Source: JAFDVL01 sp963794955 (GTDB lineage: Bacteria > Acidobacteriota > Blastocatellia > RBC074). Taken from it: 64,000 nt of DNA. Shown piece by piece: positions 33,291-41,987 of the stretch. Position 1 is the first letter of the stretch; each line of letters begins with the position of its first letter. The stretch is taken from contig CAWCGF010000026.1 in the NCBI GenBank assembly GCA_963794955.1, positions 62,001-126,000 of the forward strand, written 5' to 3'. The notes under the pieces were generated by a model, which worked only from the letters and a program-made list of their open reading frames with translations, was not told the origin of the DNA and searched no databases. The position numbers and the translations under genes are program-made.

Positions 33291-35243
33291 CTACTCATCA
33301 TCCTCTCGCAGTTTCTCCAATACCGAAAAATCTTCCAGCGTCGTCGTATCTCCAGCCACCGTTCCGCCCGCCGCGAGTTCGCGCAACAGCCGCCGCATAA
33401 TCTTGCCCGACCGCGTTTTCGGCAACGTATCGGTAAAGCGAATCTCGTCTGGTTTGGCAATCGCGCCGATTTCTTTGGCAACGTGATTGCGCAGTTCATT
33501 TTTCAAATCATCATTTCCCTTCCGGCCTCCTTCAAGCGTCACAAAGGCGACAATCGCCGAGCCTTTTAAATCGTCAGGACGCCCGACCACAGCCGATTCC
33601 GCGACCATCGGATGAGAGACGAGTGCGCTTTCCACTTCGGCAGTGCCAAGCCGATGCCCGGCGACATTCAGCACATCATCCACACGCCCCATAATCCAGT
33701 AATAGCCGTGCTGATCCCGACGCGCACCATCGCCAGCAAAGTAATAACCAGGAATCTCCGACCAATATTGTTGTTGGTACCGTGCGTCATCACCCCAAAT
33801 CGTGCGCAGCATGCCGGGCCAGGGTTTCTTGATGACCAGATAGCCGCCTTCATTCGGGCCACAGCTTTTGCCGTCCTTCGTGATGACATCAATCGCAATT
33901 CCTGGAATTGGGCGTGTCGCGGTTCCTGGCGTCGTCGGCGTCGCGCCTGGCAACGGCGAAATCATGATACCGCCTGTTTCCGTCTGCCACCACGTATCCA
34001 CAATCGGGCAGCGGCCTTTGCCAATCGTTTGGTGATACCACATCCACGCTTCGGGATTGATCGGCTCGCCCACGGTGCCGAGCAAGCGCAATGTCGTCAA
34101 ATCATGTTTCAGCACCCACTGCTCGCCCCATTTGAGAAAGGCACGGATTGCAGTTGGAGCCGTATAGAAAATGTTCACTTTATACCTGTCAATGATTTGC
34201 CAGAAGCGATCCGGGTTCGGCCAATTCGGCGCGCCTTCGTACATCAAACTCGTCCCGCCATTCGCCAGGGGGCCATAGACAACATAGCTATGCCCCGTCA
34301 CCCAACCAATGTCCGCCGTACACCAATACACATCTTCGTCTTTCAAATCGAAGACCCATTTCGTCGTCAACGCCACCTGCGTCAAATAGCCGCCCGTCGT
34401 GTGCAAAATTCCTTTCGGTTTTCCAGTCGTGCCAGACGTATACAAAATGAAAAGCGGATGCTCGCTATCAAGCTCTTCGGCAGGGCAGTTGTCGTCTACG
34501 ATTTCCATCATTTCGTGCCACCAATGATCGCGTCCCGGTTGCATCGAAATTTGTGAGCCAGTGCGTTTGTATACGACGCATGATTGCACGGAGGGCGTGT
34601 GTTTCAAGGCTTCGTCCACCGCTGGTTTGAGCTTCACTTCTGCGCCGCGCCGCCATCCGCCATCTGCCGTCACAACTAATTTGCAACCGCAATCGTTGAT
34701 CCGATCTTTCAGCGCATCTGCCGAAAAGCCGCCAAAGATAATCGTATGTGTTGCGCCAATGCGCGCACACGCCAGCATCGCAATGGCCAACTCAGGCACC
34801 AGCGGCATGTATAACGCGATGCGGTCGCCCGTCTGCGCACCCAGTTTTTTCAGCACGTTCGCAAAGCGGCAAACTTCGGTGTGCAGTTGCTGATACGTCA
34901 GCGTGCGCGTATCGCCCGGCTCGCCTTCCCAAATGATGGCTGCTTTGTTGCGTCGCCACGAAGTCAAATGCCGATCCAAACAGTTGTACGCGACATTCGT
35001 TGTGCCGCCGACGAACCATTTGGCAAAGGGCAAATTCCACTCCAGCACTTGATCCCATTGCTTGAACCAATGCAGGCTTTCGGCCTGATGCGCCCAATAG
35101 CTTTCAGGATCAGCCTCGGCTTCCGCATAAAGCCGTTCGTATTCGCCCATCCCTTTGACGTGAGCGTTTGCGACGAACTCTTCCGAAGGCGGAAACAGAC
35201 GCGATTCGTTCAGAACAGATTCAATCGTAGTTGATTCAGACAT
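33291..35243 (-). CDS. acs: Acetyl-CoA synthetase
   Basis: A 650-residue AMP-forming ligase that makes acetyl-CoA from acetate, ATP and CoA. It has the acetyl-CoA synthetase N-terminus (ESYWAHQAESLHWFKQWDQV), the P-loop YTSGTTGKPKGILHTTGGYL, the acetate-pocket region DTWWQTETGGIMISPLPG, and the C-terminal catalytic lysine in PKTRSGKIMRRLLREL, which is also the usual acetylation site. The length is normal for Acs. It is the last gene of a DUF485-actP-acs operon on the minus strand, 44 bases after actP, so uptake and activation of acetate are encoded together, as in E. coli acs-yjcH-actP but in a different order. Confidence 0.96.
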   Translation of the reverse strand: MSESTTIESVLNESRLFPPSEEFVANAHVKGMGEYERLYAEAEADPESYWAHQAESLHWFKQWDQVLEWNLPFAKWFVGGTTNVAYNCLDRHLTSWRRNKAAIIWEGEPGDTRTLTYQQLHTEVCRFANVLKKLGAQTGDRIALYMPLVPELAIAMLACARIGATHTIIFGGFSADALKDRINDCGCKLVVTADGGWRRGAEVKLKPAVDEALKHTPSVQSCVVYKRTGSQISMQPGRDHWWHEMMEIVDDNCPAEELDSEHPLFILYTSGTTGKPKGILHTTGGYLTQVALTTKWVFDLKDEDVYWCTADIGWVTGHSYVVYGPLANGGTSLMYEGAPNWPNPDRFWQIIDRYKVNIFYTAPTAIRAFLKWGEQWVLKHDLTTLRLLGTVGEPINPEAWMWYHQTIGKGRCPIVDTWWQTETGGIMISPLPGATPTTPGTATRPIPGIAIDVITKDGKSCGPNEGGYLVIKKPWPGMLRTIWGDDARYQQQYWSEIPGYYFAGDGARRDQHGYYWIMGRVDDVLNVAGHRLGTAEVESALVSHPMVAESAVVGRPDDLKGSAIVAFVTLEGGRKGNDDLKNELRNHVAKEIGAIAKPDEIRFTDTLPKTRSGKIMRRLLRELAAGGTVAGDTTTLEDFSVLEKLREDDE

Positions 35244-35286
35244 TGTAAAAAGACCTTTCAGATGAAATCAAAAGGCAATCTCATCG

Positions 35287-36849
35287 CTAATGCGATGTGG
35301 CTTTTTCTGCGCCAATGCCCGTGTTGGCGCGCACATTCAATTCATCGTACTTCGCTTCGGCTTCCGGTTCGCGTCCAAGCAATGTGCCAATGATCGCGCC
35401 TAAAAATCCGAGCGGGATACTGATAATCCCTGGGTTTTCCAACGGGAAAATCGGATTCGTCTTCATAACGCTTGGCGAAATAGAAATCAAGATTAACGAA
35501 GCCAACAAACCTGTCGCTAAGCCTGCCACCGCGCCTTTCGTATTGAACCGCTTCCAGAACAGCGACAGCACAATCACCGGCAAATTCGCAGATGCGGCAA
35601 CAGCAAAAGCGAGCGCAACCAAGAAAGCAACGTTTGCTGTTGGGCCAAGCGTAATTGCTATCGCCATCGAAATCCCGCCAACGACGAACGCCGTAATTTG
35701 CGCGACGCGGACTTCTTCGCGGGCGGTCGTTTCCTTGCCATGCTTCAAAACGTTTGTCCAGAAATCATGCGCAAATGAAGTAGATGCCGAAATCGTCAAT
35801 CCCGCCACCACTGCCAGAATTGTCGCGAACGCAATCGCAGAAATAAAGGCAAAGAACACATCGCCCGCGATTACTTTGGCCAATAATGGCGCACTCATAT
35901 TTGTGCCACCGTTGAGCACAATAAAATCGCGCCCCACAATCGTCGCAGCGCCGAAACCGAGAAACGTCGTCAGGATATAAAACAGGCCAATGATCGCCAT
36001 TGCCCACACGACGCTAATGCGTGCTGTCTTGGCATCCGGCACGGTATAAAAGCGAATCAAAATATGCGGCAAGCCAGCCGTGCCGAAAATCAAGGCCATC
36101 CCCAACGAAATCAAATCCAGCGCGCCATAGGGTGGTTTGTATTTCAGCCCTGGTGTCAAAAAATTCTGCGTGACCAAATTGCCCGCCGCATCATGATATT
36201 GCACGTTCGCCACGGCATTGAAGAATTCGCCGAAGCTAAAATGGAAATGTTTTAGCACCAAAAAGCTCAGCAAAATCGTACCGCTCATCAACAACACGGC
36301 TTTGATAATTTGCACCCACGTTGTCGCCAGCATGCCGCCGAACACAACATAGACAATCATCAGAATGCCGACGCCCAGCACTGCCGTCTGAAAGTTGATG
36401 CCGGAATCCTTAAGCAACAGCGACACCAGCGCGCCCGCGCCGACCATCTGCGCAATCATATAAAACGTGCTGACCGTCAAGGTGCTCAGCGCGCCCATCG
36501 CCCGCACCGGACGCGGGCTTAACCGATACGCCAGCACATCCGCCATCGTATATTTGCCCGCATTGCGTAGCGGCTCGGCGACGACTAACAGCACGGTCAA
36601 ATATGCCACGAGCCAGCCCACCGAATACATAAATCCATCGTAGCCGGAAAATGCGATCAGCCCCGCAATGCCTAAAAACGACGCCGCGCTCATATAATCG
36701 CCCGCGACGGCCAGGCCATTTTGCCAGCCTGTGATTGAGCGCCCAGCGGCAAAGTACGCATTTGATCCGGTCGAGCGTTTCGCCGCCCAATAGGTAATCC
36801 CCAGTGTGATGGCGATGAAAAACAAAAACATCAAAAGTGCTGCGGACAT
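35287..36849 (-). CDS. actP: Cation/acetate symporter (SSS family)
   Basis: A 520-residue membrane protein with 13 or so spans. It has the sodium:solute-symporter signature: GWQNGLAVAGDYMSAASFLG near the start, GYDGFMYSVGWLVAYL, and GTAGLPHILIRFYTVPDAKT in the middle. These motifs are typical of ActP-type acetate permeases. The C-terminal part has LGREPEAEAKYDEL. The ribosome site is AGGAGA. It lies 12 bases after a DUF485 gene and 44 bases before acs, the standard context for acetate uptake. A propionate or pyruvate substrate is also possible within the family. Confidence 0.93.
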   Translation of the reverse strand: MSAALLMFLFFIAITLGITYWAAKRSTGSNAYFAAGRSITGWQNGLAVAGDYMSAASFLGIAGLIAFSGYDGFMYSVGWLVAYLTVLLVVAEPLRNAGKYTMADVLAYRLSPRPVRAMGALSTLTVSTFYMIAQMVGAGALVSLLLKDSGINFQTAVLGVGILMIVYVVFGGMLATTWVQIIKAVLLMSGTILLSFLVLKHFHFSFGEFFNAVANVQYHDAAGNLVTQNFLTPGLKYKPPYGALDLISLGMALIFGTAGLPHILIRFYTVPDAKTARISVVWAMAIIGLFYILTTFLGFGAATIVGRDFIVLNGGTNMSAPLLAKVIAGDVFFAFISAIAFATILAVVAGLTISASTSFAHDFWTNVLKHGKETTAREEVRVAQITAFVVGGISMAIAITLGPTANVAFLVALAFAVAASANLPVIVLSLFWKRFNTKGAVAGLATGLLASLILISISPSVMKTNPIFPLENPGIISIPLGFLGAIIGTLLGREPEAEAKYDELNVRANTGIGAEKATSH

Positions 36850-36861
36850 TCTTTCTCCTGA

Positions 36862-37182
36862 TTACTTCTTTAGTTTGTTGATTATCTTCTGCGCCAGCGC
36901 ATCAAAATTTCCGGCTTTCTTCACATAAACTGCTGCCAGAATCCACGCCATAAAAAATTGCGAGAGTGCGAACAGATATGCCAGATTGACGACACCGAAG
37001 ATTCTTGTCTCCATCAATTTGGGCGCGTATCCCACCAGCACGGGCAAGGCAAAGTAATACACGATAAAAAAAATGACGGCGGGGAGAATGAATTTGCGCT
37101 TGGTTACAATCAGCATTTTGAAGTCGTCGCTGGCGGCTATGCGCTCCCACTCTTGTGAGGTCAGTTCTTCTTTTTCGGCCAT
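36862..37182 (-). CDS. DUF485 (YjcH-type) small membrane protein
   Basis: A 106-residue protein with a short charged N-terminus (SQEWERIAASDDFKMLI), the first span FILPAVIFFIVYYFALPVLV, the loop GYAPKLMETRIFGVVNLAYL, and a second span FALSQFFMAWILAAVYVKKA. This is the YjcH/DUF485 family, a partner of ActP symporters with a probable role in stability or activity of the transporter. AGGAGC lies 9 bases before the ATG. It is the first gene of the acetate operon. Confidence 0.92.
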   Translation of the reverse strand: MAEKEELTSQEWERIAASDDFKMLIVTKRKFILPAVIFFIVYYFALPVLVGYAPKLMETRIFGVVNLAYLFALSQFFMAWILAAVYVKKAGNFDALAQKIINKLKK

Positions 37183-37255
37183 GCAAAGTAGCTCCTAAAT
37201 TAAGTACCGCTGTTAGAATTTGTGTTCAGGCAGGAGTGAAAATTACCGCGTTGCT

Positions 37256-37882
37256 TTATGGCAGAATCAAGTCTGCCATTGTGTGTGCCTGCTCGTCATC
37301 CATATTACGCAAACCGTTGATAACACCTGCCCGGTTTGCCGCGTTTTGATTCTGGCTCATTTTCCATTTGCCCTGCAATCGCGTGATATTAAATTCGATC
37401 CCAACAATTGCTGGCAGAAGAGCGTCCACATAATCGCGCGGCGCATCTGCTACTTGCCAAGGATCAGCCTTTTTCGCCTCGTGCTCATCTGTCAGTCGCT
37501 CCACCAAATCGCGTAACCACGCTTGCTCTTCGATCACGCGGATTGTCCCGTAAGCGTGGACAACGGCGTAGTTCCAAGTTGGAACGACTTTGCCTGTTTC
37601 CTGCTTCGTCTGATACCACGACGGCGTGATGTACGCTTCCGTCCCTTGGAAAATCGCTAAGGCTTCAACCGTAGGAGAAAAATCGCGCCACAGATTATTG
37701 GTTCGCGCGACATGACCGCGCAACTTGCCCAAAGGCGCGGGGTCGGGATCAAGCAACATAGGAATATGGTTCGCGTTCAGCCCTTCAGAAGTAAGCGTCA
37801 CCAGCGTCGCCAATGGATGCGCGCGCATCAATTGGTGGAGAACTTCTATCCGTGTTTCGGCAAAATGTGACGGAACGTACAT
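37256..37882 (-). CDS. PaiB-like FMN-binding protein
   Basis: A 208-residue flavin-binding split-barrel protein. It has the PaiB-family signature: MYVPSHFAETRIEVLHQLMR, TSEGLNANHIPMLLDPDP, HVARTNNLWRDF and YITPSWYQTKQETGKVVPTWNY, ending in a C-terminal region that pairs with QGKWKMSQNQ. In Bacillus PaiB is described as a negative transcriptional regulator with PaiA, though most relatives have no proven role. The ATG at 37882 with AGGAATT upstream is preferred over a TTG one codon earlier. It stands alone, on the same strand as the acetate operon upstream. Confidence 0.9.
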   Translation of the reverse strand: MYVPSHFAETRIEVLHQLMRAHPLATLVTLTSEGLNANHIPMLLDPDPAPLGKLRGHVARTNNLWRDFSPTVEALAIFQGTEAYITPSWYQTKQETGKVVPTWNYAVVHAYGTIRVIEEQAWLRDLVERLTDEHEAKKADPWQVADAPRDYVDALLPAIVGIEFNITRLQGKWKMSQNQNAANRAGVINGLRNMDDEQAHTMADLILP

Positions 37883-37973
37883 CAATAATTCCTGCTAACC
37901 GTGAAGGACATTGGCGCGACAACTTGCGTGATGAATAACGCAGCGCATTATAGGCTAGAGCGCAAAAACACAA

Positions 37974-38001
37974 AAGGTGACACCGTGATTGATGTCACCT
38001 T
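37974..38001. terminator. Hairpin terminator between the TPR pair and paiB-like gene
   Basis: AAGGTGACA pairs with TGTCACCTT (9 base pairs, 10-base loop). It lies 28 bases past the stop of the gene at 38029. Confidence 0.65.
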
Positions 38002-38028
38002 AAATCGCTACTGTGTTTTCAGCAGGCT

Positions 38029-38469
38029 TTAGTTTTCCTGACCAGGTTTCTTCGCCCAGCGTGCAAAGAGCGCGCGCCGACTGGCCAGAATTTGTTTGGC
38101 ATTCGGGTTTTTATAGACCAGCGTTTCTACATGTGTCAGGTAGTTTGCTTCGCCAAACATTTCGCGCAGTTCAGCGATGAAGGGTTCGAGTTTGGAAAAC
38201 ACGCCCATGTATTCGCTGTTGGCATCAGAAAACATTTTCTCATCCATGCCGCCGTTGTTCACCAGTGACGTAGCCATATCCCAATAGGACGTAACCATTC
38301 GATAATAGGCGCTTTCCGCTTGTCCACTCAGCATTATCTTGACGATGTCCGCCGCGCTTTCCGGCTGAAATTCGGTAAAGTACCAGGCACGGGCCGCCCG
38401 CATCTTTTCGTCGCGGCGCAGTTCATACAATTTAAGTATGGCCATCACATCCTGGGGTTTTGCTTCCAT
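38029..38469 (-). CDS. Helical protein of unknown function
   Basis: A 146-residue, mainly helical, soluble protein without signal or cysteines. I do not recognise it. It opens with DVMAILKLYELRRDEKMRAA and has an aromatic-rich helix ARAWYFTEFQPESAADIVKI. The C-terminus is basic (LASRRALFARWAKKPGQEN). The ribosome site is GAAAGGAAG. It starts 15 bases after the TPR-protein gene, so the two are co-transcribed and may act together. Confidence 0.65.
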   Translation of the reverse strand: MEAKPQDVMAILKLYELRRDEKMRAARAWYFTEFQPESAADIVKIMLSGQAESAYYRMVTSYWDMATSLVNNGGMDEKMFSDANSEYMGVFSKLEPFIAELREMFGEANYLTHVETLVYKNPNAKQILASRRALFARWAKKPGQEN

Positions 38470-38484
38470 TCGACTCTTCCTTTC

Positions 38485-39183
38485 TCATTGTGCTTGATGA
38501 GTAGTTTGCAGACTCGCCAGCAAACGGTTCGAAAAAGATTGCACCAGTGTGCGGCAGAGTTTCAGATTGGCCGCCGCTTCGTTTGAGCGCCCCTTCGATT
38601 GCTTGAGTGCCACAGTAAATTCCTGCATCGCGTCATCATAGCGACCACGTAACACCAACAACACGCCCAGATTGTTATGGCCGCCGGGGAAATTGTTCGG
38701 GGCTTGCCTGATCGCCTGGCGCAAATGCTTTACGGCAGCCGCGTGATCGCCTTCATTTGCCTGCAAGAGCGCCAGTTGAAACAAGGCTTCGGCATCGCGC
38801 GCCTGGGAAAGTTCTACGACTTGCGCAAAGGCAAGTTTTGCGGCGGAAAACTCGCCTAAATCCTTCAAGGCGACGCCTAGCGCAAAAGCAGCTTTCGCAT
38901 ACTTTCCTTCTGCCGCCTTGAGCGCCGCACGATATTCAGCGACCGCCTCGCGCTTGCGCCCTAACTGATAGTGACACACACCGATGTTGTAATGCGCCCG
39001 GGCGAGATGATCGCCCGGCCAACTTAACGCGACGCGGTATTGCGTGATCGCCATTTCATATTGCCCGCGTGTGAAAAAGTCCGTCCCCTGCGCCAGGGCG
39101 TCTCGGCTTTCATCCGCGCGGACAGAGCTGAAGCTAAGCAAGGAAACTAGAAAAGCAAAAGCGATAGTTCGGAATGTTGACAT
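38485..39183 (-). CDS. Exported tetratricopeptide-repeat protein
   Basis: A 232-residue protein with a signal peptide (IAFAFLVSLLSFSSVRADES) and about five TPR units. Clear repeats are QYEMAITQYRVALSWPGDHL, ARAHYNIGVCHYQLGRKREA, EYRAALKAAEGKYAKAAFAL, FQLALLQANEGDHAAAVKHL and GHNNLGVLLVLRGRYDDAMQ. TPR proteins of this kind act as periplasmic scaffolds; no partner can be read from the sequence apart from the co-transcribed gene at 38029. The final 40 residues are basic and lack the repeat. Confidence 0.85.
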   Translation of the reverse strand: MSTFRTIAFAFLVSLLSFSSVRADESRDALAQGTDFFTRGQYEMAITQYRVALSWPGDHLARAHYNIGVCHYQLGRKREAVAEYRAALKAAEGKYAKAAFALGVALKDLGEFSAAKLAFAQVVELSQARDAEALFQLALLQANEGDHAAAVKHLRQAIRQAPNNFPGGHNNLGVLLVLRGRYDDAMQEFTVALKQSKGRSNEAAANLKLCRTLVQSFSNRLLASLQTTHQAQ

Positions 39184-39449
39184 AGTACCTCCTCGGAAAA
39201 GGCGTTTGGATCAAGCCCCGCTTGGCCTTGGCGAAATGCCAGGAAAAGCCAGGCCAGGGCTTGTACACTAAACGCCCAGGTTAGTGACTGGTTTGACGAA
39301 GAGAATGATAGGCAAAAAGATATTTTCCGTCTTTCGACGGCTTGCGCACTTTTACGCGAGCTTGCGGTTGTTGCAGTTGTTTGCTTATTCCCAGATAAAA
39401 ATATTGAGCGGCTCAATCACGCCACCGACTGTGGGCTAAAAATACCTTT

Positions 39450-39503
39450 GACAATGATGGCGGCGCTTTAGCTGTCCACAGCTAAAGCGCCGCCACCATT
39501 GTC
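39450..39503. repeat. 54-bp near-perfect palindrome beside the transposase gene
   Basis: Arms of 26 bases (39450-39475 and 39478-39503) match at 25 positions with almost no loop. The 12-base end of the right arm, CCATTGTCGCTG (39496-39507), recurs as a direct copy at 39533-39544. It could be an insertion-sequence end structure or a strong terminator; the remainder of 39184-39569 holds nothing else I can name. Confidence 0.7.
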
Positions 39504-39569
39504 GCTGAAGTAAGGTCTCAAAAATGTCCAAGCCATTGTCGCTGGTAGCACAACAAACAACCGTGGAGC

Positions 39570-40712
39570 TTATCCCCATCTATTAATGACCTCCTGCAAC
39601 GCGGCTGAAATCCGTCCGCGCCGCTTGGGCGGACGCCAGCGCGGGGGCGGGACGTGGTAGTACAACAGTTCTTTGACACTCCAACAATGGGTCGTCAGGC
39701 TGGCGGCCATGGCTGGTGTCCGACCCAGCCACTTGCGACCGCCGATCAACCCCGGCAGGCGCAGGCTCTCGTGTTCGGTGCAAAAATTGTAGATCGTCCC
39801 GACCACCCAAGTCCCCGCCCGCAAGCGCGCGCTCGTCCGCGTGCGGGCCCGCGTGCGCCGCGCCAGGCTGCTCAGGCACGCGCGAAACGTGCCGTTGAGC
39901 CGTTCGATATACGCGCTATTGATGTCACCGGCACCTTGCGTGGCCAAAATCACCGCCGCGATCACTTCCCGCGCCCCTTGATAAATACGGCGGGCGACGC
40001 CTACCACGCGATGCCCTTCGTACTGCTTGACGACCTGCGCCAGGTGCAGGCGGGGCCATTCGACCATCTGACAGCGCCCGCGCTCCCCGTGCCGCGCCAC
40101 CTTCGCGCGGAAGACGCGTTTGATCGTGGTCGGATAGCTCGCCAGCCCATCCATACAGAAGAGCAGCGGCCCGCCCAATGCCGAGGCGCCGCGTTTGACG
40201 CGTTGGATCAGACGTTCAATTAGCTTGCCGTCGCGCTGCGCACTGACTTCGGCCCCGAGCCACAAGCGGGTCTGCACGCACAGGGCCATCGCTAACCACA
40301 GCACGCCACGTTGGGCTTTGACACGGATTTCATCGCACGGCACCTGTCCCAGGTCCTGCGGCTGCTCGACCAACTGCTCGTGGACGCTCTGACAATGCGC
40401 CCCGGCCTTGGCCAGCCAGGTTCGCACCGTGCGTTCGTCCAGGGCGAAAGCGGCCACAATGGCTTGCACCGGACAACCGTGCGCCAGCAGCGTGACGACT
40501 TGCGTGACGAGCGCGGTCTCCTTTTGCAAGCGATAAAAGACGGTGCCTTTGCTTGCACTGAACGTCTTATGACAGACAGGGCAAATGAAGCGTTGTTCCT
40601 GTTGAGAATGCACACCGATGTTGCCTTGCCCGACCTGGCCTTTGGCAGGACAGTCAGCGTTGGGGCAAAATGCTTGTGCCGGGGCGAGGGGCAATCTATT
40701 TTCTGGTTTCAC
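39570..40712 (-). mobile_element. Transposase gene (IS1-superfamily-like DDE type)
   Basis: A 380-residue transposase. The N-terminal zinc-binding part has CPNADCPAKGQVG and FICPVCHKTF, followed by a helix-turn-helix (CPVQAIVAAFALDERTVRTW). The catalytic core has acidic residues in VPCDEIRVK, LLFCMDGLAS and NSAYIERLNGTFR, which I read as the DDE triad. The late YNFCTEHESLR (a conserved Asn-Phe-Cys-x-x-H block) is common in IS1-like and related transposases. The C-terminus is rich in Pro and Arg. The gene is intact. GC is higher than in its neighbours, consistent with recent arrival. I could not identify terminal inverted repeats with confidence. Confidence 0.85.
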
Positions 40713-40841
40713 ACCCCTGATTGTCCCAAATCCCCGGACTTTTTTTCAAAAAGCTATGACTCCACGTTTGTTTGTATAGCTACCCCGATAAGAATAGCAA
40801 CAACAAGAATCAAAATAGCTATTAATCAGGAAAGTTATTTT

Positions 40842-41087
40842 TCAGAAGCTGTTGGATAGCACCCAAGCTTCAGAGGGAGTTTCCGCTTGCTGCAAAACCA
40901 GTGCTACGGCCCGTTTTTCGAAATCAGGTAGATATTTATACTTCCGCAAAATCCGCTTCGCTATCAGCCGCACAAAATTGCCAACCATCTCGCCGTTCTC
41001 TTGATACTCCACTTTTACCCCATCACGCAGCCAGCAATGAACTTGCAGATAGGCTTGGTGCAGTAAAGGCAGATTCGGATTTGCGAT
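40842..41087 (-). pseudogene. Internally deleted remnant of a type I restriction subunit (hsdR)
   Basis: This 81-codon open stretch has no start and ends at TGA 40844-40842. The first half, NPNLPLLHQAYLQVHCWLRD then GVKVEYQENGEMVGNFVRLI, resembles the N-terminal HSDR_N nuclease region of type I restriction enzymes (typical LxDGVxVEYxxxDGxxxGxQVRLIDF). It then passes directly to AKRILRKYKYLPDFEKRAVA and LVLQQAE, which resembles the extreme C-terminus of HsdR (KxxLRKYxYPPDxxxxATxLVLxQAE). About 900 residues between, including the helicase motor, would be missing. I infer an internal deletion that kept the frame. Confidence 0.5.
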
Positions 41088-41130
41088 TTATAGCCGAGCC
41101 TAAGACTTTAGCTGTCGGGTACAATATGGT

Positions 41131-41646
41131 TTATTTGAACGGGGGAATGGCGGAAGGCAATCCAACGCGCATAAAAAAGCGGGCAAAGGCTTGCGAAAAG
41201 TGTTCAAGAAACGGGGAATTCAAGCGCCAACGTTCGCCTTGTTGTTCTGCATGTTGGCTGAGAAAGTCGAAAGGCAAGCTGTAGATTTCTCGAAAATCAA
41301 CGACCAGGGATTCTCGATTATTGGTCAGATCACGCAGCGAGCCGAGCAGGTGTAACCCTTCGATTCGCCCCTTCCGTACATTTTCCCATTCCCCCTTTCG
41401 AGAAAACGACGGATTGGCTTCTTCAAACTCTGCTAGCGTATAAATCGGGCATAATGCAACAAACGCCGCTTTCCCATTTTCCAGATCACAGCTTTGTGTC
41501 ATCACAATCAGATCGTATACTGAAACTGGAAAAGATTGCGCCTCAGTATCATTAGGAATTTCAGTTAAAGCAGGAACCGGGCAATTAAGAAGATAGTCTC
41601 CCTGCCATAGAGTCGCGCCTGTCACGTTCGACCAAAAGGATTCCAT
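41131..41646 (-). CDS. Unknown protein, third gene of the TIGR04255-like operon
   Basis: A 171-residue soluble protein. It has conserved-looking blocks: SFWSNVTGATLWQGDYLLNC, VYDLIVMTQSCDLENGKAAF and VALCPIYTLAEFEEANPSF. The QSCDLENGK block looks like an active or binding site, with Cys, Asp and Glu close together. I recall this kind of protein beside TIGR04255 genes, with no known activity. AAAGGG lies 10 bases before the ATG. It is 20 bases after the 106-aa gene. It is intact, while the restriction genes on each side are broken. Role in a defence or toxin-type system is inference from context. Confidence 0.7.
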   Translation of the reverse strand: MESFWSNVTGATLWQGDYLLNCPVPALTEIPNDTEAQSFPVSVYDLIVMTQSCDLENGKAAFVALCPIYTLAEFEEANPSFSRKGEWENVRKGRIEGLHLLGSLRDLTNNRESLVVDFREIYSLPFDFLSQHAEQQGERWRLNSPFLEHFSQAFARFFMRVGLPSAIPPFK

Positions 41647-41666
41647 GAGCCTAAATCCCTTTCGTG

Positions 41667-41987
41667 CTATTCCGCATCATCCAGTTTGTAAGGCATTGGT
41701 TTCCCACGCCCAACAGGGTGAAATTTAGCTCGTGCTATATAGGTGCGCTTCGGTGGCACACGGTTCAAACTGAACACATCGGGGATCTCATTATCATCAT
41801 CAGCGCTAAGACCTACACTCGCATCGCGCACACCTTGCCATTCACGGCTTGCATCCAACTGGTCTGAAATTTTAGCCATACAGTCATCCAGCCAGGTACC
41901 GAACTCACCTTGCGCTTGCGGTCCCATTGACTCCTTGTGTCGTCTGACGATGGCTGGTGGTTGTACGTAATCAATGGTTATTGGCAT
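41667..41987 (-). CDS. Unknown small protein, second gene of the TIGR04255-like operon
   Basis: A 106-residue soluble, mostly polar protein that I do not recognise. It starts ITIDYVQPPAIVRRHKESMG, has a helical middle (WLDDCMAKISDQLDASREWQ) and an acidic loop (SADDDNEIPDVFSLNRVPPK). A GGGAG site precedes the ATG, which lies 17 bases inside the end of the TIGR04255-like gene, so translation is probably coupled. Its conservation beside the other two genes would need a database check. Confidence 0.65.
   Translation of the reverse strand: MPITIDYVQPPAIVRRHKESMGPQAQGEFGTWLDDCMAKISDQLDASREWQGVRDASVGLSADDDNEIPDVFSLNRVPPKRTYIARAKFHPVGRGKPMPYKLDDAE

Noticed and set aside
40901..41284. Plus-strand open frame of 127 codons over the hsdR remnant
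   Set aside because: It runs opposite to recognisable HsdR and 171-aa protein sequence, so it is a shadow.
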